Below are positions 1-6,585 of a stretch of 8,178 nucleotides of DNA, one piece after another (position 1 is the first letter of the stretch; the number at the start of each line of letters is the position of its first letter). The stretch comes from Limnohabitans sp. GTDB lineage: Bacteria > Pseudomonadota > Gammaproteobacteria > Burkholderiales > Burkholderiaceae_C. The notes under the pieces are model-generated. The model did not search any database, had not been told where the DNA came from, and was given only the letters and a program-made list of their open reading frames with translations. Location of the stretch: positions 1 through 8,178 of the forward strand of contig SHXP01000096.1 in the NCBI GenBank assembly GCA_009693225.1. Direction: 5' to 3'. The position numbers and the translations under genes are program-made.

Positions 1-188
1 GCAAGGCCCAGCGCAACTCCTGCGGTATGAAACAGCAGACCGGTGCACAAACCCAGCACCACCAGCAGACCGCTGCGTGCGCCGTGTTGTGCTGAATGGA
101 TCAGCACAAACAGATTGTCCGGACCCGGTGTCAGCGCCAGCAGCACAGCGGCCAGAAAAAAAGTGGCATGGACTTGGCTCAGCAGCAT
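1..188 (-). CDS. LysE/RhtB-family amino-acid exporter, N-terminal part (cut by window edge)
   Basis: This is the first 62 codons of an inner-membrane efflux protein of the LysE/RhtB (threonine/homoserine exporter) family; the rest lies left of the window. The frame opens with ATG at 188. The first transmembrane segment (about residues 8-30) carries the family signature ALTPGPDNLFVL at residues 18-29. A second hydrophobic segment follows (about 41-62) with the typical GLCTGLLFHT wording. Members export amino acids or related small metabolites; the substrate cannot be told from this fragment. No clear Shine-Dalgarno sequence precedes the ATG, but the signature lies at the usual distance from it. 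The gene follows tsaC on the same strand after 63 bases, so it may be the last gene of the purE-purK-tsaC unit. I am sure of the family, less so of the exact start. Confidence 0.85.
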   Translation of the reverse strand, partial: MLLSQVHATFFLAAVLLALTPGPDNLFVLIHSAQHGARSGLLVVLGLCTGLLFHTAGVALGL

Positions 189-251
189 GTGCAGTTTGAA
201 TGAATGAAGGCGGCAGACTGGCTCATGCAGGGGGACAGGTTTGGAAAAAAC

Positions 252-1253
252 TCAGGCGCTGGCGCGCAGCAGGCGGTCGCGAACACCATCCCAGACAGCG
301 TCAGCGGGCAGGGTTTCGATCCAGATTTCGCCGACCCCGGCGGTGTCGAGCTCGCGCAAGCGGGCAAACAATTCATGGGCGCAGCCGGCGGCGTCAGCCG
401 GCATGCGCAGACTCAGAATGCCCGGCGGCACATGCAACGGCGTGCGCAGCCACAGGGCCGCAACGGGCAGCGATGCTGACTGCAAGCCTGCGGCCATGGC
501 CGCGGCATTCATCAGCCTGACGCGGGCACGCGGCGCGTAATGCGACTCCAGCGTCCCGGGTGCGGCCGGGGCGTCGGCCACGCCGGCCGCAGCCTGGCCC
601 TGTGCATACGCAGTCTGCACCGGCGAGCCGCAAACTGCACTCAGTTGCGCCGCAGTCAGCATGCCCGGGCGCAGCAGCACCGGTGCGCCACGGCTGAGGT
701 CGACGATGGCCGATTCGATGCCGACATCGCAGTCACCGCCGTCCATGATGTGCAGATCCGCAAAGGCTTCACGCACGTGCAAGGCCGTCGTCGGACTGAC
801 GCGCCCGAACAAATTCGCGCTGGGTGCGGCCACGCCTTGCACGCCCAGCGCGAGCGCCTGCTGCAACACCTGTTGCGCCAGCGGATGGGAAGGGCAGCGC
901 AGCGCCACCGTGGCGTGACCGCCGGCAGCGGCATCGGCGACACCGGCGCGGCGCGGCAGGATCAGCGTCAGCGGGCCGGGCCAGAAAGCCTTGATCAAGG
1001 CCGTGGCAAATGCCGGGACACCGGCGGCGAACAGCGGCACTTGCGCGCTGGAGGCCAGATGAATGATCAAAGGATGGTCGGCCGGTCTGCCCTTGGCGCT
1101 GAAGATGGCCGCCACCGCCCGGGGATTGAGGGCATCGGCCGCCAGGCCGTAGACGGTTTCGGTCGGTAAACCCAGCAAGTTGCCGTCAGCCAGGGTGCGC
1201 GCGGCGGCCATGATGTCAGCCGCAGAGCCGGTTAAAAAACGCGGGTTGCTCAT
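252..1253 (-). CDS. tsaC: L-threonylcarbamoyladenylate synthase, two-domain Sua5 type
   Basis: The enzyme makes L-threonylcarbamoyl-AMP from threonine, bicarbonate and ATP in the cytoplasm, the first step of the t6A37 modification of ANN-decoding tRNAs. The protein has 333 residues. The YrdC/TsaC domain spans about residues 8-200: LPTETVYGLAADA at 29-41, the KGR nucleotide-site motif at 54-56, the SAN motif at 145-147, and LLRPGML at 193-199. A linker with the characteristic SHYAPRARV (237-245) leads into a smaller C-terminal Sua5 domain (about 261-333). This makes it the long Sua5 (TsaC2) form rather than the roughly 190-residue E. coli TsaC form. The frame stays open upstream to an ATG at 1373, but the extra 40 residues are cysteine-rich, do not look like the family and would overlap purK by 62 bases. 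I therefore chose the ATG at 1253, although it has no strong Shine-Dalgarno sequence. It lies 58 bases after purK, probably in the same transcript. Confidence 0.93.
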   Translation of the reverse strand: MSNPRFLTGSAADIMAAARTLADGNLLGLPTETVYGLAADALNPRAVAAIFSAKGRPADHPLIIHLASSAQVPLFAAGVPAFATALIKAFWPGPLTLILPRRAGVADAAAGGHATVALRCPSHPLAQQVLQQALALGVQGVAAPSANLFGRVSPTTALHVREAFADLHIMDGGDCDVGIESAIVDLSRGAPVLLRPGMLTAAQLSAVCGSPVQTAYAQGQAAAGVADAPAAPGTLESHYAPRARVRLMNAAAMAAGLQSASLPVAALWLRTPLHVPPGILSLRMPADAAGCAHELFARLRELDTAGVGEIWIETLPADAVWDGVRDRLLRASA

Positions 1254-1311
1254 GGATGTACACGCGCAAAAAACGCAGTAAATACAAGGCAGCGTTGCAT
1301 GTTCAATGGAC

Positions 1312-2508
1312 TCACCACGGGGCGATGCCGAGAACGTCGGCCGCTTGAAGGGCGGTTTGCCTGGCCTGTGCAATACCGGCGGCAGTCACCGTCAGGTGAC
1401 CCATTTTGCGGCCGCGGCGGGCATAGATTTTGCCATACAAGTGCAAATTCGTGCCGGGCAAGGCCAACACCTGTGCCCAGTCCGGCTCTAGCGGTTTATC
1501 ACCACGGCGCAGCCACAGATCGCCGAGCAGATTCAGCATCACGCAGGGGCTGTGCAAACGCGGCATGGTCAAGGGCAGGCCGGCCATGCAACGCACCTGT
1601 AATTCAAACTGCGAGAGGTCGCAGCTGTCAATGCTGTGGTGGCCGCTGTTGTGCGGTCGGGGCGCGATCTCGTTGACCACCAGCGGGCCTAGGGCTTGGC
1701 GCTCTGGGCCTTCTTGCAGCAGGAAAAACTCCACGCACAAGACCCCGGCGTAGTCGAGTCGGCGCGCTATGTTGCAGGCGGATTGGATGGCCAACGCCTC
1801 AGTCGCCGCAGGCAGTGCGGCAGCGAAGACTTCGGTGACCGCCAGAATACCGTCGCGGTGCAGATTGGTTTGCAGCGGCAAATGCACGCAGTGGCCGTTA
1901 TGACCGCGCGCCAGCACCACCGAGCATTCGGCGGCCAGCGGCAGGCGTTTTTCCAGGATACAGACGACAGCGTGATCCGCGTTTTGCAATTGCGCAAACG
2001 CGGCGGTCAGCTCATCGCGGGTGCTCACCCGCGCCTGCCCCTTGCCGTCGTAGCCAAGACGTGTGGTTTTCAGAATGCCGGGCAGCAAATCGTCAGGCAC
2101 TTGCGCGAGCTCGGCGGCGTTGTGTATCATCTGGTGCGGCGCCACCGGAACACCACAGCGCACAAAGTGCGCCTTCTCCAGCGCCCGGTCCTGCGCCACA
2201 CGCACGGCAGAGGGCCCAGGCGCGACCGGCATATGCGCTTGCAGCTGTACCAGCGCCTCGGCCGGTACGTTTTCAAACTCGGTGGTGACCGCCTGGCACA
2301 GGGAAGCCATTTGCGCCAGCCCTTGCGGGTCCAGGTAAGCGGTTTGTATGTGCGCATGGCTGACCAGACCGGCCGGGCTGGTTGCGTCCGGATCGAGTAC
2401 CGCTGTGCGATAGCCCAGGCTTTGTGCCGCGTGCGACCACATGCGCCCGAGTTGCCCGCCGCCCAGCACCCCGAGTATGGCACCGGGTTTCAAAGGCAAT
2501 GCATTCAT
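1312..2508 (-). CDS. purK: N5-carboxyaminoimidazole ribonucleotide synthase (PurK)
   Basis: PurK is an ATP-grasp ligase that carboxylates 5-aminoimidazole ribonucleotide (AIR) with bicarbonate and ATP to give N5-CAIR, the substrate of PurE, in de novo purine synthesis. The 398-residue product has the normal family length. Visible motifs are the N-terminal glycine loop GVLGGGQLGRM (13-23), TTEFENVPAEAL (75-86, usually TYEFENV), the ATP-grasp loop KTTRLGYDGKGQ (147-158), the metal-binding segment VNEIAPRPHNSGHHSID (278-294), and the C-terminal LHLYGKIYARRGRKMGHL (355-372). The ATG at 2508 overlaps the purE stop codon in an ATGA arrangement, which fixes the start and suggests translational coupling. 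No strong ribosome binding site is seen within the end of purE. Nothing suggests loss of function. Confidence 0.97.
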   Translation of the reverse strand: MNALPLKPGAILGVLGGGQLGRMWSHAAQSLGYRTAVLDPDATSPAGLVSHAHIQTAYLDPQGLAQMASLCQAVTTEFENVPAEALVQLQAHMPVAPGPSAVRVAQDRALEKAHFVRCGVPVAPHQMIHNAAELAQVPDDLLPGILKTTRLGYDGKGQARVSTRDELTAAFAQLQNADHAVVCILEKRLPLAAECSVVLARGHNGHCVHLPLQTNLHRDGILAVTEVFAAALPAATEALAIQSACNIARRLDYAGVLCVEFFLLQEGPERQALGPLVVNEIAPRPHNSGHHSIDSCDLSQFELQVRCMAGLPLTMPRLHSPCVMLNLLGDLWLRRGDKPLEPDWAQVLALPGTNLHLYGKIYARRGRKMGHLTVTAAGIAQARQTALQAADVLGIAPW

Positions 2509-2999
2509 GAGGCCGGCGGCAGCGTCATCTGACGCGTGGCATCGCTCTGGCGTTGACGGAAATCCTGCAAGGCTTGCTGCAACACAGGGTCGTGCAAGGC
2601 CAGCATGGCGACAGCAAACAGCGCCGCATTCGCCGCCCCGGCCGCGCCGATGGCAAAGGTGGCCACCGGAATGCCCTTGGGCATTTGCACGATGCTGTGC
2701 AGCGAATCCACGCCCTGCAAATGTTTGCCCGCAACCGGAACACCTAGCACCGGCAGAGTGGTTTTGGCGGCGAGCATGCCCGGCAGATGCGCCGCCCCGC
2801 CTGCGCCGGCAATGATGGCCTGCAGGCCGCGTGACTGCGCCGATTCGGCATAGCGAAACATGTCGTCGGGCATGCGGTGCGCCGACAGCACCTGCGCTTC
2901 GTGGGCGACACCGAAGTCCTGCAAAAGTTGCGCGGCGTGTTGCATGGTGACCCAGTCAGAGCTGGAGCCCATGACAACACCGACAAGAATAGGGGCCAT
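2505..2999 (-). CDS. purE: N5-carboxyaminoimidazole ribonucleotide mutase (PurE, class I)
   Basis: PurE class I moves the carboxyl group of N5-CAIR to C4 of the imidazole ring, giving CAIR, directly after PurK. The 164-residue protein carries all the expected motifs: the phosphate-binding GVVMGSSSDW (7-16), SAHRMP with the catalytic histidine (39-44), AGAGGAAHLPGM (64-75), and the late helix AIGAAGAANAALFA (116-129). The presence of purK immediately downstream supports class I rather than the class II enzyme, which uses CO2 directly. The ATG at 2999 gives the standard short N-terminus; no strong Shine-Dalgarno sequence is visible. It is the first gene of the leftward unit and is divergent from cnoX, with 107 bases between the two start codons. 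Confidence 0.97.
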   Translation of the reverse strand: MAPILVGVVMGSSSDWVTMQHAAQLLQDFGVAHEAQVLSAHRMPDDMFRYAESAQSRGLQAIIAGAGGAAHLPGMLAAKTTLPVLGVPVAGKHLQGVDSLHSIVQMPKGIPVATFAIGAAGAANAALFAVAMLALHDPVLQQALQDFRQRQSDATRQMTLPPAS

Positions 3000-3007
3000 G
3001 ATGTGTA

Positions 3008-3020
3008 GCAGTTGAACTGC
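3008..3020. promoter_or_regulatory. 13-bp perfect palindrome in the purE/cnoX divergent region
   Basis: GCAGTT and AACTGC are perfect inverted arms around a single central G. The site ends 8 bases upstream of the purE ATG and contains the -35 hexamer (TTGAAC) of the rightward promoter. As DNA it could be an operator; as purE mRNA it could form a 5-bp stem with a 3-base loop near the ribosome binding region. It does not resemble the E. coli PurR box as I recall it. Function is inferred. Confidence 0.35.
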
Positions 3021-3040
3021 GGGTAAGCTTATGGTTTAAC
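3012..3040 (+). promoter_or_regulatory. Candidate sigma70 promoter for cnoX
   Basis: TTGAAC at 3012-3017 (four of six matches to TTGACA) is followed after exactly 17 bases by TTTAAC at 3035-3040 (four of six matches to TATAAT). Transcription would begin near 3047, giving a leader of about 60 bases before the cnoX ATG at 3107. This is the best promoter-like pair in the divergent region. It is a prediction from consensus only. Confidence 0.45.
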
Positions 3041-3054
3041 GAAGTGCCAGACAA
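3028..3054 (-). promoter_or_regulatory. Possible promoter for the purE-purK unit
   Basis: On the minus strand TTGTCT (3054-3049) is followed after 15 bases by CATAAG (3033-3028). Both hexamers are partial matches and the spacer is shorter than ideal. It is placed correctly for purE, with the -10 box 29 bases upstream of the ATG, and it overlaps the rightward promoter, so the two could compete. Weak evidence. Confidence 0.25.
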
Positions 3055-3106
3055 GTACATCCGGCGATACTGATTGGCTGATTTTATTCCTTTCGACCCG
3101 ATACCC

Positions 3107-4063
3107 ATGATTGATGTGACTGTTGAGAATTTTGAAGCCGAAGTTATTCTGGCTTCCTCCCAAATCCCGGTGTTGCTGGACTTCTGGGCGCCGTGGTGCG
3201 GCCCTTGCAAATCACTGGGCCCGGTGCTGGAAAAGCTCGAGCTCGACTATGCCGGCCGCTTCAAGCTGATGAAGATCAACTCCGACGACGAGCAGCAACT
3301 CGCGCAGGCATTTGGTATCCGCAGCATTCCCACCTGTGTGCTGATGATGGACGGCAAACCGGTCGACGGATTCATGGGCGCATTGCCTGAAGTCAAGCTG
3401 CGCGAGTTTCTGGACAAGCATTTGCCGGGCGAGAACGAACTGCTGGTCGAAGAAGACCTGAATGCCGCCGAAGAATTGCTGGCCGAAGGCAATGCCGACG
3501 CGGCTCTGGCCAGGTTGCAAGAGGCGCTGGCCGTCAACCAGGCAAATGACGACGCCCGTTTTGAATACGTCAAGCTGTTGATGGCGACAGGCGAACTCGA
3601 CAAGGCGCAGTCCGCGCTGGCCCCGGCGCTGGCGCAAATCCCTTTGCAATTGCGTTTTGAAGCCTTGCAGCATTGGGGCCAAGCCTTGCATTTCGCCGAG
3701 ACCGACGAGCGTGCCCATTGGGAGCTGGCGCAATTCGATGCCTTGATCGACAGAAACAAGCGCGACTTTGACACCCGCCTGGTCAAGGCCCGGCTGCTGA
3801 TGGCCGCTGCCGAGTGGACGGCCGCGATGGACGAGCTGCTGGAAATCATCATGCGTGACAAAACCTGGAACGAGGGCGCGGCGCGCAAAAACATCGTCGC
3901 TATCCTGGAGCTGCTGACCCCGGTCAAGCCCAAGGGCGAACAACCCGTCCCCGGCAAAAGCGCAGGCGGCATAGAGCTTACCGGCAAGGCGGCGGCACTC
4001 GACGACCCGCAGGCAGAGCTGGTCTCGCGCTACCGGCGCAAATTAAGCATGGCCTTGAACTGA
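3107..4063 (+). CDS. cnoX: CnoX/YbbN-like thioredoxin-TPR chaperone-redox protein
   Basis: The protein of 318 residues has an N-terminal thioredoxin fold (about 1-107) with the intact active site WCGPC at 30-34 and the cis-proline in SIPT at 73-76. TPR-like helical repeats follow (about 117-270), then a Pro/Gly/Lys-rich linker (272-300) and the family's C-terminal YRRKL tail (309-313). This layout matches CnoX (formerly YbbN), a cytoplasmic protein that holds unfolded proteins and hands them to GroEL and DnaK under oxidative stress. E. coli CnoX lacks the CXXC pair, whereas forms with WCGPC, such as that of Caulobacter, have thioredoxin activity; this one should belong to the second type. I chose the ATG at 3107 because MIDVT is the usual N-terminus. 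An in-frame TTG at 3074 would add 11 residues without a better ribosome binding site. The receiver gene follows after 67 bases. Confidence 0.85.
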   Translation: MIDVTVENFEAEVILASSQIPVLLDFWAPWCGPCKSLGPVLEKLELDYAGRFKLMKINSDDEQQLAQAFGIRSIPTCVLMMDGKPVDGFMGALPEVKLREFLDKHLPGENELLVEEDLNAAEELLAEGNADAALARLQEALAVNQANDDARFEYVKLLMATGELDKAQSALAPALAQIPLQLRFEALQHWGQALHFAETDERAHWELAQFDALIDRNKRDFDTRLVKARLLMAAAEWTAAMDELLEIIMRDKTWNEGAARKNIVAILELLTPVKPKGEQPVPGKSAGGIELTGKAAALDDPQAELVSRYRRKLSMALN

Positions 4064-4130
4064 TACGCTCAGCATGCAGTCTGTGTGTTCTTGAACCGGC
4101 CCGCTGAAAACCGCAGACAGAATAGTCACG

Positions 4131-4538
4131 ATGAACACCCTGCCTGACCCCGGCGCTGAAGACCGCGCCGTGGACGCTCTGACGGTGCTGCTGGCCGAAG
4201 ACAACCCGGTGAACCGGACCGTCACACGCTCGCTGCTGGAACAACTCGGCCACCGCGTGCTGCTCGCCGCAGACGGCAGTCAAGCCTTGCAGACTTTGGC
4301 GCAGCAGCGCCCTGAACTGTTGTTGCTGGATGTGATGATGCCCGGCGTCGACGGATTGGCGGTACTCGCCGGGTTGCGCCGGCTGGAAAAGCACACCGGT
4401 GCACACCTGCCGGTTCTGATGCTCAGCGGGCAGGCTCTGCCCGGCGCTCACGAACGCTTCATGGCCTTGGGTGCTGACGGCTGTGTGGCCAAGCCCGTCA
4501 ATCTGGAAAAACTGACGACAGCGAGCGCGCCGGCTTGA
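4131..4538 (+). CDS. Stand-alone response-regulator receiver (REC) protein
   Basis: This is a 135-residue CheY-like protein with a single receiver domain (about 17-128) and no output domain. All phosphorylation residues are visible: the acidic pair E23-D24 in LLAEDNPVNR, the phospho-acceptor D67 in LLLLDVMMPGVDG (63-75), the switch serine S99 in VLMLSG, and K121 in VAKPVN. The EDNPVNR wording is typical of receiver domains attached to hybrid histidine kinases, so the gene may descend from one. No kinase or phosphotransfer gene is nearby, and the partner is unknown. After KPVN the protein ends within 12 residues, so helix alpha-5 looks shorter than usual. The ATG at 4131 has only a weak upstream purine stretch and leaves a 16-residue non-conserved N-terminus. 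It may be co-transcribed with cnoX, 67 bases upstream. Confidence 0.88.
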   Translation: MNTLPDPGAEDRAVDALTVLLAEDNPVNRTVTRSLLEQLGHRVLLAADGSQALQTLAQQRPELLLLDVMMPGVDGLAVLAGLRRLEKHTGAHLPVLMLSGQALPGAHERFMALGADGCVAKPVNLEKLTTASAPA

Positions 4539-4582
4539 CGCCGGGGCGGCATCGGCCCTGAAGCAAAGAGATTGCCACCGCG

Positions 4583-5482
4583 TCAGGCGGATTGCAAGCG
4601 GGACCAGGCTTCCTGGTATTTGTTGGCGGTGAGTGAAATCACCTCTTGCGGCAAGGCCGGCGCCGGTGCGCTTTTGTTCCAGGCGGCGCCGTCGACCTGC
4701 GCGGTCTCCAGCCAGTCGCGCAAATACTGCTTGTCAAAGCTGGGCGGGTTGGCGCCTTCGCGATAGGCGTCGGCCGGCCAGTAGCGCGACGAGTCCGGCG
4801 TCAGCACCTCGTCCATCAGCACCAGCGTGCCCTCGGGGCTCAAGCCGAACTCGAACTTGGTGTCGGCGATCAGAATGCCTTTGGCGGCAGCGATGTCATA
4901 CGCGGTTTCATACAGCGCAAGGCTGATGCTGCGGATGCGTGCGGCCAGATCGGCGCCGATCATCTCCACCGTGCGCTCAAAACTGATGTTTTCGTCGTGT
5001 TCACCGGCAGCGGCCTTGGCCGCCGGGGTGAAGATGGGCGCGGGCAGGCGCGAGGTATTGTGCAGGCCGGCTGGCAGAGGTACGCCGCAGACCGAGCGGC
5101 TGTGCTGGTACTCCTTCCAGCCGCTGCCGGCCAGGTAGCCGCGCACTACGGCTTCCACAGGGACAGGTTGCAAACGGCGGACCAGCATGGAGCGCTTGCT
5201 GACATAAGGACGTTCGGCACCGCTGACCACCGATTCCGGAGCGTCGCCGGTCAGGTGGTTCGGGCAGATATGCTGCAGTTTGTCGAACCAGAACAAGGCC
5301 ATTTGCGTCAGCAACGCGCCTTTGCCCGGGATGGGCTCGTTCATCACCACGTCAAACGCGCTGATGCGGTCTGACGCCACCATCAAAATGCGGTCGTCGC
5401 CGACGGCATAGTTGTCACGCACCTTGCCGCGCGCCAGCAAGGGCAGCGAGCCCAGGGTGTGCGTATGCAGCGCGATGCTCAA
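4583..5482 (-). CDS. purC: SAICAR synthase (PurC)
   Basis: PurC (phosphoribosylaminoimidazole-succinocarboxamide synthase) joins CAIR to L-aspartate with ATP to give SAICAR, the step after PurE. The protein of 299 residues is the long form common in Betaproteobacteria. Motifs are ARGKVRDNY (17-25), SDRISAFDVVMNEPIPGKG (37-55), VRGYLAGSGWKEY (113-125), GEHDENISFE (160-169), the ADTKFEFG loop (206-213), and LMDEVLTPDSSRYW (222-235). The start is a TTG at 5482; no ATG or GTG gives a plausible N-terminus, and the TTG places the conserved GKVRD at the normal distance. It overlaps the fba stop codon by four bases (TTGA) and is preceded by AGGT six bases upstream, inside the last fba codons. Expression is thus likely coupled to fba. 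It converges on the receiver gene with a 44-base gap and no clear terminator. Confidence 0.96.
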   Translation of the reverse strand: MSIALHTHTLGSLPLLARGKVRDNYAVGDDRILMVASDRISAFDVVMNEPIPGKGALLTQMALFWFDKLQHICPNHLTGDAPESVVSGAERPYVSKRSMLVRRLQPVPVEAVVRGYLAGSGWKEYQHSRSVCGVPLPAGLHNTSRLPAPIFTPAAKAAAGEHDENISFERTVEMIGADLAARIRSISLALYETAYDIAAAKGILIADTKFEFGLSPEGTLVLMDEVLTPDSSRYWPADAYREGANPPSFDKQYLRDWLETAQVDGAAWNKSAPAPALPQEVISLTANKYQEAWSRLQSA

Positions 5483-6543
5483 TTCACTACCTGCTCGAGC
5501 ATGCCCTGCTGGTACTTGTCAGCCATCATTTGCAAGGGGGTGTTTTTGATCCTGGCGCCCTGGCCTTCGCAGCCGAATTCCATGTAGCGCTGTTTGCAAA
5601 TCTGCTTGGCGGCTTCGCGCGCGGGTTTGAGCCATTCGCGCGCATCAAACTTGTCCGGGTTCTCGAACAGGAACTGGCGCACCGCTGCCGTCATGGCCAG
5701 CCGGATATCGGTATCAATATTGATTTTGCGCACGCCGAAATGAATGGCTTTTTGTATCTCTTCGACCGGCACGCCGTAGGTTTCCTTCATGTCGCCGCCG
5801 AACTGGCGGATCTTGGCGAGCAAATCCTGCGGCACGCTGGAAGAACCGTGCATCACCAGGTGGGTGTTGGGGATGCGTTTATTGATGGCCTGAATGCGGT
5901 CGATGGCCAGGATGTCGCCGGTGGGCTTGCGGGTGAATTTGTAAGCACCGTGGCTGGTGCCGATGGCAATGGCCAGGGCGTCGAGCTGGGTGCGTTTGAC
6001 GAAGTCGGCGGCCTGCTCGGGGTCGGTCAGCAACTGTTCGCGCGTCATGGTCGCGTCGGTGCCGTGGCCGTCTTCCTTGTCGCCTTTCATGGTCTCGAGC
6101 GAGCCCAGGCAGCCGAGTTCGCCTTCGACGGTGATGCCGAGCTTGTGCGCCATCTTCACCACTTCGCTGGTCACGCTGACGTTGTAGTCGTAGCTGGCAA
6201 TGGTTTTGCCGTCGGCCTCCAGGCTGCCGTCCATCATGACCGAGGAAAAGCCCAGGTCGATCGCGCCGCGGCACACCATCGGGCTTTGGCCGTGGTCCTG
6301 GTGCATGACCAGCGGCACATGCGGATAGGCTTCGATGGCGGCCTGTATCAAGTGCTTGATGAAAGACTCGCCCGCGTATTTGCGGGCGCCGGCGCTGGCT
6401 TGCAGGATGACAGGCGCACCGGCCTCGTCCGCAGCCGACATGACGGCCTGAACTTGTTCGAGGTTATTGACGTTAAAGGCCGGGATGCCGTAGTTGTGTT
6501 CGGCAGCATGGTCCAACAATTCACGCATTGAAACTAAAGCCAT
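5479..6543 (-). CDS. fba: Fructose-1,6-bisphosphate aldolase, class II
   Basis: This zinc-dependent aldolase reversibly splits fructose-1,6-bisphosphate into dihydroxyacetone phosphate and glyceraldehyde-3-phosphate, in glycolysis, gluconeogenesis and, where present, the Calvin cycle. The protein of 354 residues has GIPAFNVNN (19-27), HQDHG (81-85) with the catalytic Asp83 and zinc ligand His84, SVMMDGS (101-107), GELG (141-144), GTSHGAYKF with zinc ligand His198, VMHGSSS with zinc ligand His232, and the substrate-binding NIDTD (275-279). The wording resembles the Burkholderiales Calvin-cycle subtype often called CbbA, but no other Calvin-cycle gene is in view. The ATG at 6543 has a good AAAGGA ribosome binding site. 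It follows pyk by 42 bases and its stop codon overlaps the purC start. Confidence 0.97.
   Translation of the reverse strand: MALVSMRELLDHAAEHNYGIPAFNVNNLEQVQAVMSAADEAGAPVILQASAGARKYAGESFIKHLIQAAIEAYPHVPLVMHQDHGQSPMVCRGAIDLGFSSVMMDGSLEADGKTIASYDYNVSVTSEVVKMAHKLGITVEGELGCLGSLETMKGDKEDGHGTDATMTREQLLTDPEQAADFVKRTQLDALAIAIGTSHGAYKFTRKPTGDILAIDRIQAINKRIPNTHLVMHGSSSVPQDLLAKIRQFGGDMKETYGVPVEEIQKAIHFGVRKINIDTDIRLAMTAAVRQFLFENPDKFDAREWLKPAREAAKQICKQRYMEFGCEGQGARIKNTPLQMMADKYQQGMLEQVVN
5489..5492 (-). promoter_or_regulatory. Ribosome binding site deciding the purC TTG start
   Basis: On the minus strand AGGT lies six bases upstream of the TTG at 5482, within the last codons of fba. It is the only Shine-Dalgarno-like match near any possible purC start and supports the TTG. 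Confidence 0.5.
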
Positions 6544-6549
6544 GGTGTT

Positions 6550-6555
6550 TCCTTT
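6550..6555 (-). promoter_or_regulatory. Ribosome binding site of fba
   Basis: AAAGGA on the minus strand ends six bases before the fba ATG. It is the strongest Shine-Dalgarno sequence in the window, where most other starts have weak ones, and fits high expression of a glycolytic enzyme. Confidence 0.7.
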
Positions 6556-6585
6556 CTGGTGGTAAACAATAAAACGGTGCCGGTT

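Noticed and set aside
1696..2532. Open frame of 278 codons on the plus strand opposite purK.
   Set aside because: It lies almost wholly opposite the complete purK gene, is rich in Arg, Gln and His as expected of an antisense frame, and has no recognisable motif.
3065..3104. CGATAC repeated at 3065-3070 and 3099-3104 in the cnoX leader.
   Set aside because: A 6-base direct repeat 34 bases apart is expected by chance and has no symmetry or further extension.
3074..3106. TTG at 3074 as the start of the CnoX-like protein.
   Set aside because: It adds 11 residues outside the conserved family start (MIDVT) and has no better ribosome binding site than the ATG at 3107.
4530..4544. Hairpin CCGGC-TTGAC-GCCGG between the converging receiver gene and purC, as a two-way terminator.
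   Set aside because: The stem is only 5 bp, overlaps the receiver stop codon, and has no T-run on either side.
5530..6531. A long open frame of 333 codons on the plus strand opposite fba.
   Set aside because: It is a mirror of a GC-rich, codon-biased gene. The opposite strand carries a full aldolase with every catalytic motif, and the antisense translation resembles no known family.
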